From: JAIPEI01 sp964443135
GTDB taxonomy: Bacteria > Desulfobacterota > DSM-4660 > Desulfatiglandales > HGW-15
Reading direction: 5' to 3'
DNA length: 39,646 nt
Assembly (NCBI GenBank): GCA_964443135.1
Contig: CAYUBQ010000035.1
Location: 1-39,646, forward strand
In this document: in pieces, positions 8,426 to 17,111 of the stretch
How positions within the stretch are numbered: position 1 is the first letter of the stretch
Layout of the letters: each line of letters opens with the position of its first letter
Notes under the pieces: model-generated
Seen by the model: the letters and a program-made list of their open reading frames with translations, nothing else
Databases searched by the model: none
Told to the model about the DNA's origin: nothing
Translations under genes and position numbers: made by a program

Positions 8426-8431
8426 ACCTCC
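8426..8431 (-). promoter_or_regulatory. GGAGGT ribosome binding site fixing a TTG start
   Basis: A perfect GGAGGT six nt before TTG 8419 decides the start of the long-chain acyl-CoA ligase. Confidence 0.75.
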
Positions 8432-8467
8432 GATCGTGCGGGATGTGAAAACCCAGTTTTTTTCTTT

Positions 8468-8496
8468 CTTATTCACGAATTAGGAGAAAAAGTCAA
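8468..8496 (-). promoter_or_regulatory. sigma70-like promoter of the fadD-type gene
   Basis: TTGACT (8491-8496), 17 nt, AATAAG (8468-8473) on the minus strand. The predicted transcript starts about 40 nt before the TTG at 8419. The GTG that would extend the protein lies within this promoter, which argues against the longer form. Confidence 0.55.
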
Positions 8497-8573
8497 GCGA
8501 AGTCGAAGCGAATCGCCCCTTTCCCGTCCCATCCGGGCAGCGCCCCCCGACATCCCCACCGCCCGGAGCCCCC

Positions 8574-8602
8574 TTGGAAATCCGGGCCGATTGTGGTAAG
8601 AA
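8574..8602 (+). promoter_or_regulatory. possible promoter of the TraB-sagB pair
   Basis: TTGGAA (8574-8579), 17 nt, TAAGAA (8597-8602). Both boxes are imperfect. The position, 50 nt before the ATG at 8652 and divergent from the fadD promoter, is what makes it plausible. Confidence 0.35.
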
Positions 8603-8651
8603 GCCGGATCCCGCACGCGAGCCGGACCATGCTCCCAACGAGGCCCCATTC

Positions 8652-9824
8652 ATGACCGAAGCGCTCCAGGCCGACATACACCGCCTTTCCTGGGAAGGCA
8701 AGGAAATCCAGCTGGTGGGAACGGCGCACGTCTCCCACGAGAGCGCCGAGCTCGTGGAACGAATCATTCGGGAGGAGCGGCCGGACACGGTGGCCGTGGA
8801 GCTCTGTCAATCGAGGCACCAGGCCCTGACCCAGGCCAACCGCTGGAAGGAGACGGACCTCGTCAAGGCGATCCGGCAGAAGAAGGCCTTCCTGCTCCTG
8901 ATGAACCTCATTCTCGCCTACTTCCAGAGGAAGATCGGCCGAAACCTGGGCATCCGCCCCGGAGAGGAGATGCTTCGGGCCGTCCAGGCCGCGGAGGAGA
9001 CCGGGGCGGCCGTCCATTTGGCCGACCGGGACATCCGCGTCACCATGGCGAGGGCCTGGCGGCTCATGGGCCTGTGGAGCAAGCTCAAGCTCTTCGCCCA
9101 GCTGCTGGTCTCCTCCGGGGAGCTGGACGACCTGACCCGGGAGGACATCGAGGAACTCAAGCAGAAGGACGTCCTGGAGGCCCTGCTCGACGAGATCGGG
9201 GAGAGCCTCCCGGAGATCCGTTCCGTCCTCATCGACGAGCGGGACCGGTACCTGGCCGAACGAATCCGGAACAGCCCCGGAGACCGTGTGGTGGCCGTGG
9301 TGGGCGCGGGTCACGTGCCCGGCATCCAGCGGTACTGGGGTACGCCCGTCGATCTCGAGGAGCTCGACGTGGTCCCCCCGCCCGGGCGGTGGAAAGCCCT
9401 TTTCAAGTGGGGGCTGCCGCTCCTGATCCTGGCCATCTTCGCCACGGGCTTTTTCCGGGCGGGCTCCTCGGCCGGAACGGACATGATCCTCTGGTGGGTT
9501 CTGGCGAACGGCGTGCTGGGGGGGCTCGGAGCGGCGGCGGCCCTGGCCCACCCCCTGACGATCCTCTCCGCCGTCGCCGCCGCGCCCCTCACCTCGCTCA
9601 ACCCCATGATGGCCGCCGGGTGGGTGTCCGGCCTGGTGGAGGCGTTCATCGGGAAGCCCAAGGTACGGGACTTCGAGGGGCTGACCGAGGACCTCTCCTC
9701 CGTGCGGGGGTTCTGGAGGAACAAGATCTCCAGGATCCTCCTGGTGGTGGTGTTCACCAACATCGGAAGCTCCCTCGGCACGTTCGTCGCCATCCCCCTC
9801 ATGCTGCGGGCCTTTTCGGGGTGA
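8652..9824 (+). CDS. TraB/PrgY/GumN family membrane protein
   Basis: A 390-residue protein of the TraB-PrgY-GumN family (PF01963). The domain begins with the family motif LVGTAHVSHES (about residue 21-31), has AVELCQSRHQAL (about 47-58) and ends with VVAVVGAGHVPGI (about 225-237), the second conserved GxGH motif. Several hydrophobic C-terminal segments follow (from WGLPLLILAIFATGF to the end), as in archaeal and bacterial TraB proteins with a membrane tail. Enterococcal TraB/PrgY reduce peptide pheromone activity; the family is thought to be related to Tiki proteases, but activity here is unknown. ATG 8652 is chosen because the extra 26 residues upstream overlap the promoter. It is followed 19 bp later by the sagB-like gene, probably in one operon. 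Confidence 0.85.
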   Translation: MTEALQADIHRLSWEGKEIQLVGTAHVSHESAELVERIIREERPDTVAVELCQSRHQALTQANRWKETDLVKAIRQKKAFLLLMNLILAYFQRKIGRNLGIRPGEEMLRAVQAAEETGAAVHLADRDIRVTMARAWRLMGLWSKLKLFAQLLVSSGELDDLTREDIEELKQKDVLEALLDEIGESLPEIRSVLIDERDRYLAERIRNSPGDRVVAVVGAGHVPGIQRYWGTPVDLEELDVVPPPGRWKALFKWGLPLLILAIFATGFFRAGSSAGTDMILWWVLANGVLGGLGAAAALAHPLTILSAVAAAPLTSLNPMMAAGWVSGLVEAFIGKPKVRDFEGLTEDLSSVRGFWRNKISRILLVVVFTNIGSSLGTFVAIPLMLRAFSG

Positions 9825-9843
9825 GGGGGTGAGGAGGAACGCC

Positions 9844-11334
9844 ATGCCGCTCGGAGCCAAGGAATACCACGACGCCGTAAGCTACGACCGCCACGCCATG
9901 TCCCCTCACACCCTGGACTGGGCCCACCAGCCCCGAACGTTCAAGGCCTACGAGGACGCGGCCCAGGTCGCGCTCCCCCGAGGGACGCTGGAACCGACGC
10001 GGGCCGCCGGCGACGTTCTCTCGGGCGGGCGTCCTTCCGTCCTCGAGGCCGTCCCCGCCAACCTCGAGGATTTGGCCCGGGTGCTCTTTCTCGCCTGCGC
10101 CCCCACCGCCGTGATGCGCCATGCCGGGGGCGAGCACGTCCTGCGGAGCGTGCCCTCGGCCGGAGCCCTGTACCCCACGGAGATCTACCTGGCCTGCAGC
10201 AGCGTTCGCGGGTTGGGGGACGGCGTTTACCACTACGAACCACTCCAGGGACGCCTGCACAGAATCCGCGGAGAAGCCCCCTTCCCGGACCGCGGGGACC
10301 CGGTCGTCCGTTTCTTCCTCTCGGCCGTCCTCTTCCGAAGCGCGTGGAAGTACCGCGCCCGCTCCTACCGATACCATCTCCTCGACACGGGGCACGCCGT
10401 CGAGTCCCTGGTCCTCGCCCTCGCCGCCCTCGGGCGGCCCGCGACCGTCGGGCTGGACTTCGCCGACGACGGCCTGAACCGCCTGCTCGGCCTCGACACG
10501 TCGCGGGAGGTCGCCCTCGCCTGGGTCGACCCGGCCGGTGAGAAAGGCCCCGATCCGATCCTCGACGCGGCCCCGCTCCCGGAGTCCGTGCTCCGCGCGA
10601 GCCGAACCAGCGACGCGGAGGTGGACTACCCGATGCTGCGGGAGATCCACGAGCAGGGGAAGACCGTGCGCCACCCGGAGGAGAAGCACCCACCCCTGTC
10701 CATGGTTCATCGGCTCGGCCCGGAGCCCTCCTCCTGGTCGGCGCTCCCCACGGCGGGCGACTGGCTCCCCGGCGGCTCCCATGCGGACGTCGTGCAGGCC
10801 CGCCGCTCCAGCCGGAACTTCGTCCGGGAGCCCCTGTCGCCGGAGGCGTTCTCCCTGCTGGCGGCCGCGCTCGCCTCCGGCGGAAACGGTCCCGATCCTC
10901 GTGCCGCCGTCGGGCTGGGGATGATCGTCGGCCGGGTAAAGGAGACGTCCCCGGGGTTCTACCTCCTGGACCCCGCCCGGGGCTTGTTCGGGGCCGTTCG
11001 GACCGGGGATCTCACCTCGGCCATGGCCCGGATCTGCCTGGATCAGGCCTGGGCGGCCGGCGCGGCCCTGCACGTCCTGTTCATGGCCGACCTCGATCTT
11101 CTGGACCGAACCCGGGGGCCGCGCGGGTACCGCCACGCCATGCTGGAAGCGGGCCGGCTCGGCCATCGCACCTACCTGGCCGCCACGGCCCTGGGCCTGG
11201 GGTGCTGCGGGATCGGGGCCTTCTACGACGGCGAGGCGCGGGCGCTCCTGGGGCTCGACGACGGCTCCCGTCTCCTCTACCTGATCGCCGTGGGTCCGGT
11301 CCGGGGAGGTCTTCGACGACGACCTGCCGGTTGA
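9844..11334 (+). CDS. two-domain SagB-type nitroreductase/dehydrogenase
   Basis: A 496-residue flavoenzyme-like protein with two nitroreductase-fold halves. The first half carries the SagB hallmark RSVPSAGALYPTEIYLAC (around residues 98-115) and the middle AWKYRARSYRYHLLDTGHAV. The second half begins near RRSSRNFVREPLSPEAF (around 320) and ends with the GLGCCGIGAFYD motif. SagB enzymes oxidise thiazolines or oxazolines to azoles in ribosomal peptide biosynthesis and use FMN. Here there is no YcaO cyclodehydratase, no precursor peptide and no ABC exporter nearby, so another redox substrate is likely. AGGAGG six nt before ATG 9844 decides the start over a GTG fifteen bp earlier. Probably co-transcribed with the TraB gene. 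Confidence 0.85.
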   Translation: MPLGAKEYHDAVSYDRHAMSPHTLDWAHQPRTFKAYEDAAQVALPRGTLEPTRAAGDVLSGGRPSVLEAVPANLEDLARVLFLACAPTAVMRHAGGEHVLRSVPSAGALYPTEIYLACSSVRGLGDGVYHYEPLQGRLHRIRGEAPFPDRGDPVVRFFLSAVLFRSAWKYRARSYRYHLLDTGHAVESLVLALAALGRPATVGLDFADDGLNRLLGLDTSREVALAWVDPAGEKGPDPILDAAPLPESVLRASRTSDAEVDYPMLREIHEQGKTVRHPEEKHPPLSMVHRLGPEPSSWSALPTAGDWLPGGSHADVVQARRSSRNFVREPLSPEAFSLLAAALASGGNGPDPRAAVGLGMIVGRVKETSPGFYLLDPARGLFGAVRTGDLTSAMARICLDQAWAAGAALHVLFMADLDLLDRTRGPRGYRHAMLEAGRLGHRTYLAATALGLGCCGIGAFYDGEARALLGLDDGSRLLYLIAVGPVRGGLRRRPAG

Positions 11335-11358
11335 GCCCCTGTCATTATGGCTAAAGTT

Positions 11359-11387
11359 TTGACAGGTTCTTGCCGTTTCTATATACT
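11359..11387 (+). promoter_or_regulatory. strong sigma70-like promoter of the MBL-fold gene
   Basis: TTGACA (11359-11364), 17 nt, TATACT (11382-11387). The -35 is perfect and the -10 differs from TATAAT at one base. The untranslated leader to ATG 11485 would be about 90 nt, long enough for regulation, though no clear riboswitch structure was seen. Confidence 0.7.
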
Positions 11388-11484
11388 GCAATGCCGTCGA
11401 GGAAATCGAAACCCACCCTGCCCGATTCCGTGGTGTGCATGCGGGACGGCGGGATTCCGAGGCGCCCGTACGGAGAAAACGGCC

Positions 11485-12441
11485 ATGGATGTGCGATTCT
11501 GGGGGACCCGGGGGTCCCTGCCCGCGTCACTGAACGCCGGGGACGTACGCGCAAAGATCCGGAATGCGCTGGAAAAGGCGATCGAGCACGGACTGGGTCC
11601 GGAGAGCGACCTGGACGGGTTCATGGACCGCCACCTCCGCTTCAGCGAGCGGGCCACGTACGGGACGAACACCTCCTGCATCGAGATCCGCGACGGGGAC
11701 GCCTTTGTCCTCTGCGATGCCGGCTCCGGTCTCCGGGAGTTCGGCAACCACGTCATGCAGCTCGAGAACGAGGAACGGCCGAAGGCGTTTCACGTGGTCC
11801 TCTCCCACCTGCACTGGGACCACATCCAGGGGTTTCCTTTTTTCACCCCGGCCCTGGTTCGAGACAACCGGGTCACCTTCTACGGCTGCCACCCGGAGCT
11901 GGAGAAGGCCTTTGCCACCCAGCAGAGCGATCCCTTCTTTCCGCTCCCCTTCTGCGACATCGGCGCCGACATCCGCTTCCAGACGCTCGAACCCGATCGG
12001 GAGGTGGAGATCGCGGGGTTCCGGGTCCTGCCCAAGGAGCAGAACCACCCCGGGAAATCCTTCGGCTACCGTTTCCGGCGCGGGGGGAAGACCGTAATCT
12101 ACTCGACGGACGCCGAGCACAAGAACGAGAGGGAAGAGGACATGTCCCCGTTCGCGGCCTTCTTCGAAGGGGCGGACCTGCTCATCTTCGACGCCCAGTA
12201 CACCTTTGCGGACGCCTGCACCGTCAAGGAGGACTGGGGACACTCCAACAACCTGATCGGGGTGGAGATGGCCCAGAAAGCCGGGGTCCGACACCTCGTG
12301 CTCTACCACCAGGATCCCAACCACTCGGACCGGGAGCTGGACCGCCTGCTGGAGGACACCCGAAAGCTGGCCCGTCTCCTCACCCGGGAGAACCCGCTTC
12401 AGGTCACCATCGCCTGGGACGGGCTGACCCTCCGGGTCTAG
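11485..12441 (+). CDS. MBL-fold metallohydrolase
   Basis: A 318-residue metallo-beta-lactamase-fold protein. It starts MDVRFWGTRGSLPAS, a beginning typical of the PhnP / tRNase Z-like branch, and has the metal motif SHLHWDH (residues 107-113), then YSTDAEH (metal-bridging Asp) and a late histidine in LVLYHQDPNHSDREL. Such proteins cleave phosphodiester bonds (cyclic nucleotides, cyclic phosphate or RNA), but the substrate cannot be told. A large segment between residues 20 and 60 is inserted relative to the minimal fold. ATG 11485 is chosen because of the GGAG box 9 nt upstream and the family start. Its own strong promoter suggests it is transcribed separately from sagB. Confidence 0.85.
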   Translation: MDVRFWGTRGSLPASLNAGDVRAKIRNALEKAIEHGLGPESDLDGFMDRHLRFSERATYGTNTSCIEIRDGDAFVLCDAGSGLREFGNHVMQLENEERPKAFHVVLSHLHWDHIQGFPFFTPALVRDNRVTFYGCHPELEKAFATQQSDPFFPLPFCDIGADIRFQTLEPDREVEIAGFRVLPKEQNHPGKSFGYRFRRGGKTVIYSTDAEHKNEREEDMSPFAAFFEGADLLIFDAQYTFADACTVKEDWGHSNNLIGVEMAQKAGVRHLVLYHQDPNHSDRELDRLLEDTRKLARLLTRENPLQVTIAWDGLTLRV

Positions 12442-12480
12442 CCCTCGCCCGTTTCGACAACCCGCACCGCCCCTCCCCGG

Positions 12481-14190
12481 CTATGACGGCGAGGTCGGCT
12501 TTGCTTTGAGCTTCCGGCACTGCTCGGCGTACCCCGCGGCCTCCCGGGAGCCCGGGAACCGTTCGAAGAGCGTCAGGGCCTCTTCGAGCCGGCCCGTGCT
12601 CATGAGGCTGATCCCGAGGCAGAGACTCAGGGGCTCGCTCTCGGGGAACCGCATCAGCCCCTCCTGGAGGAGTCGGGCGGCCTGGTTGTGCTCCCCGCGC
12701 TTCTGGTGCAGGACGGCCAGTCCCAGGAAGGCCCGGTGATCCGGGAAGTAGGCGAGGGACCGGCGGTAGAGCGTCCCGGCCGTACCGTCCGGATCGGGCA
12801 CGGCCTCGGTCCGGGCGTAGTCCCCGTGGCTGAAGGTCATGGCCAGCCGGGAGCAGAAGTCGGCGTTGAGCGGCCTCATCTCCTCGTCGTCCGAGAGCGC
12901 GACCTCCCCGGCGAACCCGCCCAGGAGCCGGTGAAACCCGTCGCGCAGCCTCCGGCCCCACGCGAGCACGTGGTCCCGGCCCATCGCCGGGTCCAGCTCG
13001 AAGTAGGGGATCCCCTCGATCCGATCCAGCCAGACCGCCTCCGACAGGCGACCCGCCCGCTCCATCCGCTCACAGAGCGCGGTCCCGGGGAACACGTCCA
13101 GGATGTAGAAGACGGCGCCCAGGGGCCGGATGTCGCGGATCAGGTCGAGCGTTTCCCGGACGGTCTCGTCGGTCTCCCCCGGACAGCCGTAGATGAAGTA
13201 GGCCCGGGCCAGGATGCCCGCCCGGGTGGTGAGGGAAAAGGCCCGCCGGATGCGCTCCGGCCGCAGGGGCTTGCCCAGACTGCGGCGCACGGCCTCCGAG
13301 CCGCTCTCCACCCCGTAGCTGATCTGGATGCAGCCCGCCCGCCGCATCCATCGGAGCATCTCCTCGTCCACGTGGTCCACCCGCGCGATGGCGAACCAGG
13401 TGATCCTCAGCCCCCGGGTCAGGATCCGGCGGCAGATGTCGACGACCCGGTCCCGGTCCGCGGTGAAGGTGTCGTCCGAGAAGTAGAAGAAGGAGACGCC
13501 CCTCCCGTGGAGGAGCTCGAGCTCCTCCACGAACCGGGCCGGGGAGAGGGCCCTGACGGTCCGCCCCCAGAACCGGGGCGAGCCGCAGAAGGAGCAGCTT
13601 CGCGCGCAGCCCCGGGTCGCGGCCACGTGCTGGTAGGTGAAGTACCGGGCGGGATTGGGCAGGCTGTCCAGGTCCCGGACGGGCGGCCGGTCCGGGGTCC
13701 GGAAGGGCCTTCCCTCCCGTCGGAAGGCGATGCCGGGGATCCGCTCCGGCGGGGGAGCTTCGCCCGGACCGGGGTGCGCCTCGAAGTGCCGGACCAGGTC
13801 GAGGAAGGAGAGCTCCCCCTCGCCGAGCACGATGCCGTCCACCTCGGGGACGTGCGCCAGGAGCCGCTCCCACAGGAAGGTGGCGCCGATCCCCCCGAAC
13901 GCCACCCGAACTCCCGGATCGACGCGCTTGATCACCCGGGCCATGTCGACCGCGCCCCAGCGGTTGGCGTGAAGCACCGAGAAGCCGACCACGTCGGGAC
14001 AAACCCTGTCCAGGACCGGCTCCAGCGACTCCGGGCGGCCCGCGGTTTCGCAGGCGTTCCAGATCTCCACCCCGTACCCCTGCTCCCGGAGAACCGCCCC
14101 CACGGAGTAGATCCCCAGTGGCGGCACGGCCACCTCGTCCCGGTGGACCCGTTCGTAAAGCACCGGGGGATAGACCAGGAGGACCTGCAT
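12481..14190 (-). CDS. B12-binding radical SAM protein with TPR tail
   Basis: A 569-residue protein in three parts. Residues 1-130 are a cobalamin-binding (PF02310-like) domain (MQVLLVYPPVLYERV, then VGFSVLHANRWGA and GGIGATFLWE). Residues 185-390 are a radical SAM domain with CARSCSFC (Cys 195, 199, 202), FFYFSDDTFT and the GVESGSE motif. Residues 450-560 hold TPR-like repeats (LYRRSLAYFPDHRAFLGLAV and following). Relatives include BchE-like and methylating or ring-forming enzymes of lipids and natural products. The gene starts 3 bp after the CoA-racemase stop with GGAG overlapping that stop, so the two are coupled. The TPR fusion is uncommon and may dock a protein substrate or partner; the reaction is unknown. 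Confidence 0.88.
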   Translation of the reverse strand: MQVLLVYPPVLYERVHRDEVAVPPLGIYSVGAVLREQGYGVEIWNACETAGRPESLEPVLDRVCPDVVGFSVLHANRWGAVDMARVIKRVDPGVRVAFGGIGATFLWERLLAHVPEVDGIVLGEGELSFLDLVRHFEAHPGPGEAPPPERIPGIAFRREGRPFRTPDRPPVRDLDSLPNPARYFTYQHVAATRGCARSCSFCGSPRFWGRTVRALSPARFVEELELLHGRGVSFFYFSDDTFTADRDRVVDICRRILTRGLRITWFAIARVDHVDEEMLRWMRRAGCIQISYGVESGSEAVRRSLGKPLRPERIRRAFSLTTRAGILARAYFIYGCPGETDETVRETLDLIRDIRPLGAVFYILDVFPGTALCERMERAGRLSEAVWLDRIEGIPYFELDPAMGRDHVLAWGRRLRDGFHRLLGGFAGEVALSDDEEMRPLNADFCSRLAMTFSHGDYARTEAVPDPDGTAGTLYRRSLAYFPDHRAFLGLAVLHQKRGEHNQAARLLQEGLMRFPESEPLSLCLGISLMSTGRLEEALTLFERFPGSREAAGYAEQCRKLKAKPTSPS

Positions 14191-14193
14191 GCC

Positions 14194-15336
14194 TTACTCC
14201 ACCGTCCCCTGCGCCAAGAGCTTCTCGACGCGCTCCTCCTCGTAGCCCAGCTCCTCCAGGAGCTCGCGGGTCTCGGCGCCCCGGGGCCGCCCGGCCCGGC
14301 CGGTCCGGCCGGGCGTGTCGGACAGCCGGGGGGCGGGGGCGGGCTGGGGCGTGTCGCCGGACCGCGCCAGCAGCCCCCTCGCCTGGTTGTGGGGGTGCGC
14401 TCCCACCTCGTCCAGGCCGAGCACCGGGGCCACGCAGGCGTCCCGGCCCTCGAAGATGCGGGTCCAATCGTCCCGCGTCCGCTCCCGGAACGCTGCGGCG
14501 AAGCGGGCCTTCATCTCCGGCCACTTCGAGGTGTCGTTCTGCTCGGGCAGCTCGCGGGGGTCCAGGCCCAGGCCCTCGAGGAGCTCTCGATAGAACCGCC
14601 CCTCGATGGCCCCCACGGCCATGTAGCCCCCGTCCGAGGTCTCGTAGGTCTGGTAGTAGGGCGCGCCCCCGTCCAGCAGGTTGGTCCCGATGTCCAGGGT
14701 CATGAGCCCGTTGGCCAGGAGGCCGTAGAACTGGGTCAAGAGGTAGGAGGCGCCGTCCAGCATGGCGGCGTCCACCACCTGGCCCCTTGCCGTCCGCTCC
14801 CGCGCCGTGAGGGCCAGCAGGATGCCCACCACGCAGAGAAGCCCGCCCCCGGCGAAGTCCCCGAGGATGTTGGCGGGCGGAAGCGGGGGTTCTCCCTTTC
14901 GCCGGCACAGGCTCAGGGCGCCGGACAGGGCGATGTAGTCGATGTCGTGGCCGGCCGCGGACGCCCAGGGGCCGTCCTGCCCCCAACCGGTGAGCCGGGC
15001 GTACACCAGGCGGGGGTTCTCGGCCAGGGCGTCCTCCGGGCCCAGGCCGAGCTTCTCCATGACCCCGGGACGGTAGGGCTCCAGGAGCACGTCCGCGCCG
15101 CGGATCATGGCCCGTACCACCTCCGCCCCCTCCGGGTGCTTGAGGTTGACGCGGATGGACCGCTTGCCCCGGTCAAAGGGGTTGTCGGCCATGACGTTGG
15201 GGATCTCGGGCGCGCCCTGGGAAGGGCGGTCCACCAGGGTCACATCGGCGCCGAAGTCGGCCAGCACCATGCCGCAGAAGGGGGACGGGGCGAGCCCCGC
15301 CATCTCGACGACGCGAACGCCTTCCAGAGGTCTCAT
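14194..15336 (-). CDS. alpha-methylacyl-CoA racemase (CoA-transferase family III)
   Basis: A 380-residue CaiB/BaiF family protein. The catalytic set of alpha-methylacyl-CoA racemase is visible: His130 (AGHDIDY), Asp160 (LGDFAGGG) and Glu245 (VGAIEGRFY). These correspond to His126, Asp156 and Glu241 of the mycobacterial enzyme with a constant offset of four. The enzyme inverts the 2-methyl centre of branched acyl-CoAs so that they can enter beta-oxidation. ATG 15336 (MRPLEGVRVVEMAGLAP) is chosen because AAGGAG lies 8 nt upstream and the family starts this way; a longer form would add 17 residues. A strong promoter precedes it. Pairing with a B12 radical SAM gene rather than a dehydrogenase is unusual. 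Confidence 0.88.
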   Translation of the reverse strand: MRPLEGVRVVEMAGLAPSPFCGMVLADFGADVTLVDRPSQGAPEIPNVMADNPFDRGKRSIRVNLKHPEGAEVVRAMIRGADVLLEPYRPGVMEKLGLGPEDALAENPRLVYARLTGWGQDGPWASAAGHDIDYIALSGALSLCRRKGEPPLPPANILGDFAGGGLLCVVGILLALTARERTARGQVVDAAMLDGASYLLTQFYGLLANGLMTLDIGTNLLDGGAPYYQTYETSDGGYMAVGAIEGRFYRELLEGLGLDPRELPEQNDTSKWPEMKARFAAAFRERTRDDWTRIFEGRDACVAPVLGLDEVGAHPHNQARGLLARSGDTPQPAPAPRLSDTPGRTGRAGRPRGAETRELLEELGYEEERVEKLLAQGTVE

Positions 15337-15392
15337 GAACGCTTCTCCTTCCTCGTGACGGGAACCGGCGGCCGGAGAGCCGCACACCGCCC

Positions 15393-15421
15393 ATCATAAC
15401 GGCCGGAGGGGGCGATATCAA
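15393..15421 (-). promoter_or_regulatory. strong promoter of the racemase / radical SAM operon
   Basis: TTGATA (15416-15421), 17 nt, TATGAT (15393-15398) on the minus strand, each one base from consensus. The leader to ATG 15336 is about 50 nt. Confidence 0.65.
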
Positions 15422-15545
15422 ACGATTCGGCAAAGGGGGCCCTGGAGCTGCCCGGGAACATCGGGCGGGGCGCCAGGAGCCTGGGGGAAGGGGCGACCGA
15501 GCTTCCGGGAAGCATCGGCGACACGATCAAGGGGTTGTTCGATTG
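15400..15545 (+). pseudogene. C-terminal peptide remnant without start codon
   Basis: A plus-strand frame opens after a stop at 15397 and ends at TGA 15543-15545, reading ..GALELPGNIGRGARSLGEG and then ATELPGSIGDTIKGLFD. It has no ATG, GTG or TTG start. The two halves resemble each other (ALELPGNIG / ATELPGSIG), which suggests the end of a repetitive, perhaps secreted or lipid-anchored protein. It overlaps the racemase promoter. It could also be chance; no family is recognised. Confidence 0.3.
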
Positions 15546-15604
15546 AAAGAGGCGTGAAGGGGACCGGGCCTGTGGCGGTGATTACGGGCAGCCGTCCCAG
15601 GGCA

Positions 15605-15618
15605 GGTCTTCGAAGACC
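15605..15618. repeat. 14-bp perfect palindrome after livF
   Basis: GGTCTTCGAAGACC, a perfect palindrome 4 bp beyond the livF stop codon. It could form a 5-bp stem with a TCGA loop. No T-run follows, so its role is open. Confidence 0.4.
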
Positions 15619-15621
15619 GGT

Positions 15622-16318
15622 CTACTCCCCCAGGTAGGCCTTCCTCACCCGCTCGTTCGCCAGGAGCTCGGCCGACGTGTCGGCCAGGGCGATCTCCCCG
15701 GTCTCGAGCACGTAGCCGCGGCCGGAGAGCTGGAGCGCGATCTGGGCGTTCTGCTCCACCAGGAGGATGGTGGTGCCCCGCTCGTTGATGTGGCGGACCG
15801 TCTCGAAGATGGCGTCCACCACGATGGGGGCCAGCCCCAGGGAAGGCTCGTCCAGGAGCAGGAGCTCGGGGCGGCTCATGAGGGCCCGCCCGATGGCGAG
15901 CATCTGCTGCTCCCCTCCCGAGAGGGTGCCTCCGTGCTGCTTCTGGCGTTCCTTGAGGACCGGGAAGAGCTCGAACACGTGGTCGATGTCCTTCTGGACC
16001 CCGTCCTTGTCCCGCCTCAGGTAGGCCCCCATGTCCAGGTTCTCCATGACCGAGAGCAGGGGGAAGATCATGCGGCCTTCCGGCACCTGGCAGACCCCCA
16101 TCTGGACGATGTTGTCCGCCCGCACCCCGGCGATGGACCGGTCCCGATAGAACACGTCTCCTTCGATGGGGACGAGCACCCCGCTGATGGTCATGAGGGT
16201 GGTGGACTTCCCTGCGCCGTTCGCGCCGATGAGGCAGACGATCTCGCCTTCGTCCACCTCGAGGGATACGCCCTTGAGGGCGCGGATGTTTCCGTAGTGG
16301 GTCTTGACGTTGTCCAGC

Positions 16319-16329
<11 letters not shown>
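15622..16329 (-). CDS. livF: branched-chain amino acid ABC transporter ATPase
   Basis: A 235-residue ABC ATPase. Walker A is GANGAGKST (residues 35-43), the signature is LSGGEQQ (about 141-147) and Walker B is LLLLDEPSLGLAPI. The phrase NGAGKSTTLMTISG and the C-terminus ERVRKAYLGE are typical of LivF, the second ATPase of branched-chain amino-acid (or related amide/urea/aromatic acid) importers. Its start overlaps the livG stop by 11 bp, so translation is coupled. It is the last gene of the liv operon; a 14-bp palindrome follows. The complex would sit on the cytoplasmic face of the inner membrane, driving uptake through LivH-LivM. Confidence 0.95.
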
Positions 16330-17107
<778 letters not shown>

Positions 17108-17111
17108 CGCG

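Noticed and set aside
9844..12441. RiPP azole-peptide gene cluster around the SagB-type gene
   Set aside because: No YcaO cyclodehydratase, precursor peptide or exporter is present; the neighbours are a TraB protein and an MBL-fold hydrolase.
15605..15618. Intrinsic terminator of the liv operon
   Set aside because: The palindrome gives only a short stem and no T-run, so it is listed as a palindrome rather than a terminator.
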